From: an uncultured Lachnospiraceae bacterium
Lineage (GTDB): Bacteria; Bacillota; Clostridia; Lachnospirales; Lachnospiraceae
Reading direction: 5' to 3'
Length of the DNA: 56,005 nt
Assembly (NCBI GenBank): GCA_910577445.1
Contig: CAJTMZ010000009.1
Location: forward strand, 247 to 56,251
Each line of letters starts with the position of its first letter. Within the stretch, counting starts at the first letter, position 1. A model generated the notes under the pieces. That model did no database searches. It worked only from the letters and a program-made list of their open reading frames with translations, and had not been told where the DNA came from. Of the stretch, positions 50,843 through 56,005 are shown piece after piece. A program made the position numbers and the translations under genes.

Positions 50843-51631
50843 TTACCACCCCATCTGGCCAAGCCATCTGTCTACCTTCTCTTCCCGCTGCTTTATAAGC
50901 CGGTCCGTCATTTCTCCAAGCGTCACCTCTCCCTGCGCCAGTTTCCCCAGCGTCAGCTCCCCCCGGATGCTGCCGTCCAGAAGATACAAAATCCGCTCGC
51001 AGCAGGCGGCCACCCTGCTGTCATGGGTCACCGTCAAAACCGCGGTTCCTTCACGGTTCAGGCTGACAAGCTGCGCCATGACTTCCTTTGCGGCGCTTCT
51101 GTTAAGCGCGCCCGTCGGTTCGTCGGCAAACAAAATCTTTGGCGAGTTTATCATGCTCCGGCAGATACAGGCTCGCTGGAGCTGTCCTCCCGAAACCTGG
51201 GTAATCCTGCGCTCCTCCAGACCTGACACGGAAAGTTTCTGCATCAGCGTCTTTGCCTTTTCCGTAAGCTGCGCCTTTGATTTCTTCCCCGTCTTTTTGG
51301 TGCGGCTCCGGTTTGCCTGCACCGCCGGCAGAAGGATATTGTCCAGAATATTTAATCCGGCCACCATGTTCATCTGCTGAAACACAAATCCCATATGGTG
51401 CAGCCGTATTTTCGCCCTTTCGTCCTCGCTCATGCCGCTGATTTTTTTGTCTTCCAGCCATATCTCCCCTTCGGACGGCCTTATCATCCCTGCCGCGTGG
51501 TACAAAAGCGTGGACTTTCCGGAGCCGGACGGCCCCATCACCGCCAGCATCTCCCCGCTCTCCATTTCAAAGGTAATCCGGGAGAGAATCCCTTCCCTGC
51601 TTAAATTTTCCACTCGTAATACTTTATCCAT
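50843..51631 (-). CDS. ABC transporter ATP-binding protein (LolD/MacB/BceA type)
   Basis: This 262-residue ATPase starts MDKVLRVENLSREGILSRIT. I chose ATG 51631 for its GGGAG site. Walker A is GPSGSGKST, the signature is VSGGQLQRA, Walker B is ILFADEPTGALN and the H-loop is VTHD. This subfamily couples to FtsX-type permeases that move lipids, peptides or antibiotics or that sense them. It starts a few bases from the end of the permease gene, so the two are translationally coupled. The plus-strand lipoprotein gene converges on it. Confidence 0.92.
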   Translation of the reverse strand: MDKVLRVENLSREGILSRITFEMESGEMLAVMGPSGSGKSTLLYHAAGMIRPSEGEIWLEDKKISGMSEDERAKIRLHHMGFVFQQMNMVAGLNILDNILLPAVQANRSRTKKTGKKSKAQLTEKAKTLMQKLSVSGLEERRITQVSGGQLQRACICRSMINSPKILFADEPTGALNRSAAKEVMAQLVSLNREGTAVLTVTHDSRVAACCERILYLLDGSIRGELTLGKLAQGEVTLGEMTDRLIKQREEKVDRWLGQMGW

Positions 51632-51635
51632 CAAA

Positions 51636-53944
51636 TTATCTCCCGTTACTGCCCGGGGCCCGTCCCTGACAGCACTCATAAGCTTCCACCTTTCCGATTT
51701 CCGATACGCCCGCCCAGAGCGCTAAGACGGCCGGGGCCAGAACAACGGTCAGTATCCTCGTAAACAAAAACCCCCAGGAAACGGTAAACCGAAAGCCCTC
51801 CGCACCGAAGGATTTCATTACCGCGGCGCAGATTCCCTCTCCCAGCGGATTTCCAACTATAATCCCGGCGGCGCAGCCTGCCACGGCCCTTTTAAAAAGT
51901 AGATTTTTTTCATATCCTTTCCGGTAAATCCCAGCGCTTTATACAGGGAAATCCCGCAACGTTTTTCCTCAACCAGGAGGCGGATAAACAGCGAAACCAC
52001 CACCATCGTCACGGCGCCGGCCAAAAGGGCCGACACTATGGACGCCAGATAAAGCCGGGAAAGAGTCTGACGATAGGTGTCCTCCACGTAATTATGGATA
52101 TCCGTAACGTCCGCGCCCATCCTTCTGTAGCCTTCCATCCACTCTTTTTTTCCGGCAGATTCATTTTCTTTTCCGGCTGCTTCATTCAGGGAAGCGTACA
52201 GAACGCTCCATATAACCGGCGCGTCCTTTGCCGCGCCGTATGCCTTTGCCGTCTTTCCGCCGTTTGTAATGTCGGAATAAATCCCGCACACCGTATATTC
52301 CGCGGCTCTTCCTCCGCTTTCCAAAAGCAGGCTGTCCCCTAAGGACAATCCCAGCTCCTTTGCGTTTAAGGCGGACAGCGCAATCTCGAAAGGCCCCTCA
52401 GGCAGCTTTCCTTCCCCATATTTCACCGGAAATACGCCGTGGTCGCCGCTTTCCACGGCTAAGCGGACCCTTTCTCCCCCGGGAAGAACCGCCGTATAAT
52501 TCCTTGTAACAAGCAGGGTGAATTTTTCAACCTTCCTGTCCTGCAAAAGGGATTGGGCAATTCGTTCCGTCACCTGTTCAATCTCCTTAGACCGGCCCAC
52601 GTCCATGCGGATTTCACCCTCTCCGATTCCCATGTAACGCACAAATTCCGGGGCGGACATTGTACTGTATAAGTTCCGGGGAACCAGCACCAGAAAGGTG
52701 CAGGCAAAAGCCACAAGCCCGATAATCAGATACCGTCCTTTGCCGCCTTTTTCCTCCTGGGCGGAAAACAAAGCCTCCAGCGCCGAAATCTTTTCCGTCC
52801 TTTTCAGGGACTGCCTGACGGAAATAAGAATCATCCCCTCCGCCAGACATACTGCCGCAACTGCCCAAATCCCTGCCGGAAGTTCAGGCTTCGCCGCCCC
52901 GTACAGCTCCCGCACCTGCTTTTCCAAAGGCTCTTTCAGCGCAAAAGCCGCCGAGAGTCCCGCCAAAGCTCCTAAGACCGAAAAGAAAAAATATTTTGCA
53001 ATGTAAAGCCGCATGATTTCCGCCGCTCCCACGCCAAGGACTTTGAGCATCCCCACCTCTTTCCGCTCCCGCTCCATCTGTATCAGACACAGAAACCGGA
53101 TACAGAGCATGGATATCAGAAGCGTCACAATACTTATAAGGAAGATTACAAAAATCATAGTCCCCTCCGATAAGGCATTCATTGTCCGTATCAGCGGCCG
53201 TGTGATGGCAGGGCCGTCCGATAAAAGCCCTGCGGCGGCATAGGCGGCGGCAAAAGCATTGCTGTCCGCCCCGTCCCTTAGCAGAAATTCAATCAGAAGT
53301 TCTTCCGCCGCGATGTTGTTTTTATAACCGGCGTCCCGGATTCTTTCGTAATCCTCTTTATGAACAAGAAACCTCTTGGAGGAGGCCATCATGGAATTCA
53401 TCTGGGCATCCCTGATAAAACCCGCTATCACAAGCCTCTCTTCTCCGATTTCCATAATATCCCCTTCCGCCAGATGGTACAGGCTGCGGTAGCAAACCGG
53501 AACAAAGACCTCCCCGGGCGAACCCGCCGGCAGCCCGCCCTCTTTGTCCAGAAGATAGTCGAACCCCTCTCCCTGCAGGCAAAGCCCGTTGTCCTGGGTG
53601 CTGTCCGCCATACTGCTTCCCCCAAGCCTGACCCGGCTGTTATCCAGATTCAGGAAACCGCAAATCTGCCAGCGGACAACTTCCTTGCGGCTTTTTGCAA
53701 AACGGGAGATTTTTTCCGTTTCGGATTCCCGCACCGAACTCTCCCGCGCAAAAGTCTGATTTACCGCGTGCATCTGCATATAGTCGGGCGCCGACGCCTT
53801 GTCCATAAGGCTGTCTATCGCGCCGAAAAGCCCGGAAAACAGCAGTGTGGTAAGCGCCAGCATCATAGCGGAAACCGCCATGAAAAAGACGGTGGAGGCG
53901 GAAGAGAGTTTATTTTGCCTTACATCATTAATTATCAGTTTCAT
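51636..53944 (-). CDS. FtsX-family ABC permease split by a -1 frame change
   Basis: The gene reads MKLIINDVRQNKLSSASTVFFMAVSAMMLAL, a helix, an extracellular MacB-type domain and three helices, then a second such half. In the zero frame it stops at 51857 after about 695 residues (FLKGPWQAAPPGL). The missing last two helices are encoded in the -1 frame (51636-51884, AGCAAGIIVGNPLGEGICAA to LALWAGVSEIGKVEAYECC). At the junction (51890-51896) lies a T TTA AAA heptamer in the zero frame, the canonical X XXY YYZ slip form. So the full protein of about 770 residues may be made by programmed frameshifting, or the gene has a point indel. Confidence 0.85.
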
Positions 53945-53966
53945 TATAAGCTCCTTACACGCTTTA

Positions 53967-53983
53967 CGACCGGACGCCGGTCG
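53967..53983. promoter_or_regulatory. TetR-type operator in front of the ABC exporter
   Basis: CGACCGG-ACG-CCGGTCG is a perfect palindrome with seven-base arms, typical of AcrR/QacR-type TetR operators (GACCG/CGGTC). It is 22 bases upstream of the permease start. A weaker relative (GAC-TGTCT-GTC) lies at 54677-54687 upstream of the tetR gene itself. Confidence 0.75.
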
Positions 53984-54009
53984 GTTATACGCAAAAAAAT
54001 ACTGCTCCC

Positions 54010-54642
54010 TCAGCCATCCTGCCGGAAAATCGGGAGAATTACCTCCTCCATACTCCCCCGCTCCATTCCAAGGAGGCGCTCCAGATTGTAGATAAACGCT
54101 TTCACTTTTCCGATTCTTTCTTCCCCGCTATACTCCGCCAGCGTATCAAAGGCCGTGTTGGAGTACAGCAGCGTCATTTCCGCCACCTCCGCCGGATATT
54201 CCGTTGTGCAGATTCCCAGCTCAATTCCTTCCTTAATAAGCCCGGTAACAAGCGGATTTACCCCGGCCAGAAGGCTGCTCCGCATTTTCTGGTGCATCAG
54301 CGCGTTCTGGGGCTTGTGCACCTGCTCCATGATTTCCTGTCCCAGTGAGCCGTTCACATTCAGCGCAAGCATCATCATAGTAAGACGCCGGGTCACCGGC
54401 ACATCTCTCCTGGCGGCAATCTCCGCGGCCTTCTCCAGAAGCCTGTTCGTCATCCGGTCAATCATGGCGTCCAGAATATCCTCTTTTGACTTAAAATGAT
54501 AGTAAAGAGTACCTCTGGCAATTCCCACTTCGTTTAAGATATCGCCGGTACTGGTATTGTCAAAGCCCTTTGCTCCGAACAGACGCTCTGCCACATCTAA
54601 TATTTCATTTTTACGCTCTTTTGCTTCCTTCACTACCCGCAT
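54010..54642 (-). CDS. TetR-family repressor of the ABC exporter
   Basis: This protein of about 210 residues starts MRVVKEAKERKNEILDVAERLF. A GTG at 54654 would add four residues and is also possible (AGAGG just upstream). The helix-turn-helix is at about 5-55 (FDNTSTGDILNEVGIARGTLYYHFKSKEDIL), followed by a TetR_C ligand domain. It lies directly upstream of the permease on the same strand with an operator palindrome in the 65-base gap, so the exporter is probably repressed by it and induced by its substrate. Confidence 0.9.
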   Translation of the reverse strand: MRVVKEAKERKNEILDVAERLFGAKGFDNTSTGDILNEVGIARGTLYYHFKSKEDILDAMIDRMTNRLLEKAAEIAARRDVPVTRRLTMMMLALNVNGSLGQEIMEQVHKPQNALMHQKMRSSLLAGVNPLVTGLIKEGIELGICTTEYPAEVAEMTLLYSNTAFDTLAEYSGEERIGKVKAFIYNLERLLGMERGSMEEVILPIFRQDG

Positions 54643-54693
54643 CTTTTCTTCCACCGTTTCCTCTGTTCACATACCGACTGTCTGTCTATTATA

Positions 54694-54722
54694 AAAATAA
54701 CAGGGACTGCCGGATTTGTCAA
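54694..54722 (-). promoter_or_regulatory. Promoter of the TetR gene
   Basis: TTGACA (54717-54722), 17 bases, TATTTT (54694-54699) on the minus strand. An overlapping TATAAT (54688-54693) would be 23 bases from the -35, too far unless another -35 is used. The likely autoregulatory half-sites sit just downstream. Confidence 0.55.
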
Positions 54723-54733
54723 GGCTTCGGAAC

Positions 54734-54981
54734 CACAGAAATCAATTTTCAGATTTCGGTGAAATGAATACTGCCAAAGAGGCTGTCAACCCGGAATATT
54801 TCTTAAGGAGCCCTTATAAAAACGTCGGTGCTTAGCGAGGTTACGAGCTGTTATACAGCTCGCGAGCTTAGCATCCGTTACGTTTTTATAGAGCGAAAGC
54901 GTGGCGACGAAGAAATATTCCGGGTTGACAGCCTTTCTGACTCTGCATACTCCCACCGGAATCTGAAAATTGATTTCCGTG
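54734..54981. repeat. 248-base nested inverted repeat, MITE-like
   Basis: Terminal arms of 28 bases (54734-54761 and 54954-54981) match at 26 positions by eye. Inside are a perfect 24-base pair (54781-54804 and 54910-54933), a perfect 11-base pair (54815-54825 and 54880-54890) and a central hairpin GAGCTGT-TAT-ACAGCTC (54845-54861). The whole sequence can fold into one long rod. There is no coding frame and no visible target duplication. It lies between the tetR promoter and the flagellin terminator. It could be a transposon-derived miniature element or a structured RNA. Confidence 0.85.
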
Positions 54982-55032
54982 TTGATTAAGAGTCCGCCGC
55001 ATTCATTTTAGATTCCTTTGGCACATGGATAA

Positions 55033-55054
55033 GGGACCGGCTTTCACCGGTCCC
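55033..55054 (-). terminator. Terminator of the flagellin gene
   Basis: GGGACCGG (55033-55040) and CCGGTCCC (55047-55054) form a perfect eight-base stem with a six-base loop, 37 bases after the flagellin stop. The T tract is weak (TTATCC). Confidence 0.75.
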
Positions 55055-55091
55055 CTGATAGTCACATCTCTTGTTTTGCAATGATTTTTTA

Positions 55092-56005
55092 TTAACCAAG
55101 TAAGGACAATACGCCCTGATTGCTCTGGTTGGACTGCGCCAGCATTGAGGTGCCAGCCTGTGCCAGAATCTGGTTGTTCGCATACTGAACCATGGTTGTA
55201 GCCATATCCGTATCACGGATGGTAGCCTCTGCGCTTGTGGTGTTCTCCACTACGTTATCCAGGTTCGCAATGGTATGCTCAAGACGGTTCTGAATAGCAC
55301 CGAGGTCAGACCTCTGTAAGGATACTGTCTGCAGAGCACTCTTAACGAAAGCGTTCAGGCTTGCGAAGTCATTAGCCTTTGCATATGTGGTTGCATCTGT
55401 AGACTTATAAGCCTCCGTGAACTTCCTAAGTACAGCCGCTGCAGAAACTTTAACCGTCTGTCCCTTAGAATCTGTTCTGGTAATATTAGCCTTTGTCGCC
55501 TCATCAACTAAGCCCTGCATACTCATCTTTGTGATAGAGATATCGATATGCTGTCCTGCCTCTGCGCCAACCTGAAGCCCCTTGCCTTTAAATGTACCAT
55601 CTAACAGGTTCTGCTCGTTGAATGTGGTAGTATCAGCCACACGGTCGATTTCTGTCATCAACTGCTTGATTTCAGCCTGAATATAGGACTGGTCAACAGA
55701 AGATAACGTACCGTTCTCACCCTTAACTGCCAGCTCGTTCATACGCTGTAACATATCGTGAACTTCGTTCAAAGCGCCTTCTGCCGTCTGCACGCAGGAG
55801 ATACCGTCCTGTGCGTTCTTGGAAGCCTGTGTAAGACCTCTAATCTGTCTTCTCATTTTCTCGGAAATGGAAAGCCCTGCCGCGTCGTCAGCCGCACGGT
55901 TAATCTTGTAGCCGGATGACAGCTTCTCTGTGGTCTTAGCCTGAGTAGCTGTGTTTACTCCTAACATTCTGTTAGAGTTCATTGCTGTAAGATTGTGTTT
56001 TACTA
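55092..56005 (-). CDS. hag: Flagellin, start just outside the window
   Basis: The visible protein reads VKHNLTAMNSNRMLGVNTAT, and the window ends within the first codons. The first codon pair is cut, and the usual MVVxHNL start would lie one to two codons beyond 56005. The N-terminal D0/D1 helices (EKLSSGYKINRAADDAAGLSISEKMRRQIRGL) and the C-terminal D1/D0 block (VENTTSAEATIRDTDMATTMVQYANNQILAQAGTSMLAQSNQ, ending VLSLLG) are standard. The central variable part is short, so this is a minimal flagellin of about 305 residues. It forms the flagellar filament. The promoter lies outside the window. Confidence 0.96.
   Translation of the reverse strand, partial: VKHNLTAMNSNRMLGVNTATQAKTTEKLSSGYKINRAADDAAGLSISEKMRRQIRGLTQASKNAQDGISCVQTAEGALNEVHDMLQRMNELAVKGENGTLSSVDQSYIQAEIKQLMTEIDRVADTTTFNEQNLLDGTFKGKGLQVGAEAGQHIDISITKMSMQGLVDEATKANITRTDSKGQTVKVSAAAVLRKFTEAYKSTDATTYAKANDFASLNAFVKSALQTVSLQRSDLGAIQNRLEHTIANLDNVVENTTSAEATIRDTDMATTMVQYANNQILAQAGTSMLAQSNQSNQGVLSLLG

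Noticed and set aside
54734..54981. Ordinary terminator
   Set aside because: It is far longer than needed, has no T run after the outer arms, and the flagellin gene already has its own terminator at 55033-55054.
1..56005. CRISPR arrays, tRNA or rRNA genes
   Set aside because: No regularly spaced direct repeats with unique spacers, and no tRNA-like cloverleaf or rRNA sequence was recognised by eye.

Overview
This window looks like chromosomal DNA of a motile, gut-type Lachnospiraceae bacterium (Clostridia). The evidence is the family content: DUF4250 and DUF4317-like proteins, glycoside-pentoside-hexuronide (GPH) symporters next to intracellular glycosidases, a GH3 enzyme with reversed domain order, YesM/YesN sensor-regulator pairs, CIRCE heat-shock control and a Firmicutes-type flagellin. 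No rRNA, tRNA, CRISPR array or intact insertion sequence was found. Most genes lie on the minus strand.

Layout. (1) 1-3300: the 3' end of an unknown gene, a bidirectional terminator, a DUF4250 protein, and clpB under a consensus promoter overlapped by a CIRCE operator. (2) 3340-13600: a glycoside operon read right to left (GPH symporter, GH78 rhamnosidase, GH43, reversed-domain GH3, GH2), with a divergent AraC regulator at 13788. (3) 15.1-17.2 kb: a TetR gene and a second GPH symporter that share one symmetrical -10 element. (4) 17.3-21.0 kb: a membrane acyltransferase-like protein divergent from an Agr-type LytTR regulator and GHKL kinase. (5) 21.4-23.6 kb: a PHP phosphatase, a sugar O-acetyltransferase and a decayed MATE pump. 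(6) 23.9-26.7 kb: metN-metI-metQ behind a structured leader. (7) 26.7-32.2 kb: a stress-type island with an Rpn-family protein, a DUF4317-like protein, a Fic toxin with a VbhA-like antitoxin, and prfH-rtcB. (8) 32.3-48.3 kb: a long carbohydrate cluster (GH106-like, GH130, YesN/YesM, ABC permeases and binding protein, sugar isomerase, two SGNH esterases, FAD oxidoreductase), divergent from a large binding-protein-type lipoprotein. (9) 50.8-54.7 kb: an FtsX/LolD-type ABC exporter with a split permease frame and a TetR regulator. (10) 54.7-56.0 kb: a nested giant inverted repeat and a flagellin cut by the window edge.

How the genes work together. The two carbohydrate regions import oligosaccharides, through sodium/proton symport in one and a CUT1 ABC system without its own ATPase in the other, and cut them inside the cell with rhamnosidase, glucosidase, galactosidase and mannoside-phosphorylase type enzymes. 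The SGNH proteins suggest acylated substrates.

The most interesting find is upstream of rtcB-prfH, a pair implicated in ribosome RNA repair. A promoter, a 26-codon leader reading frame, and four RNA segments that can pair as 1:2, 2:3 or 3:4, ending in an intrinsic terminator, form what looks like a classical ribosome-controlled attenuator. It would couple expression of the repair enzymes to stalled translation. This is inferred from sequence alone and has not been folded computationally.
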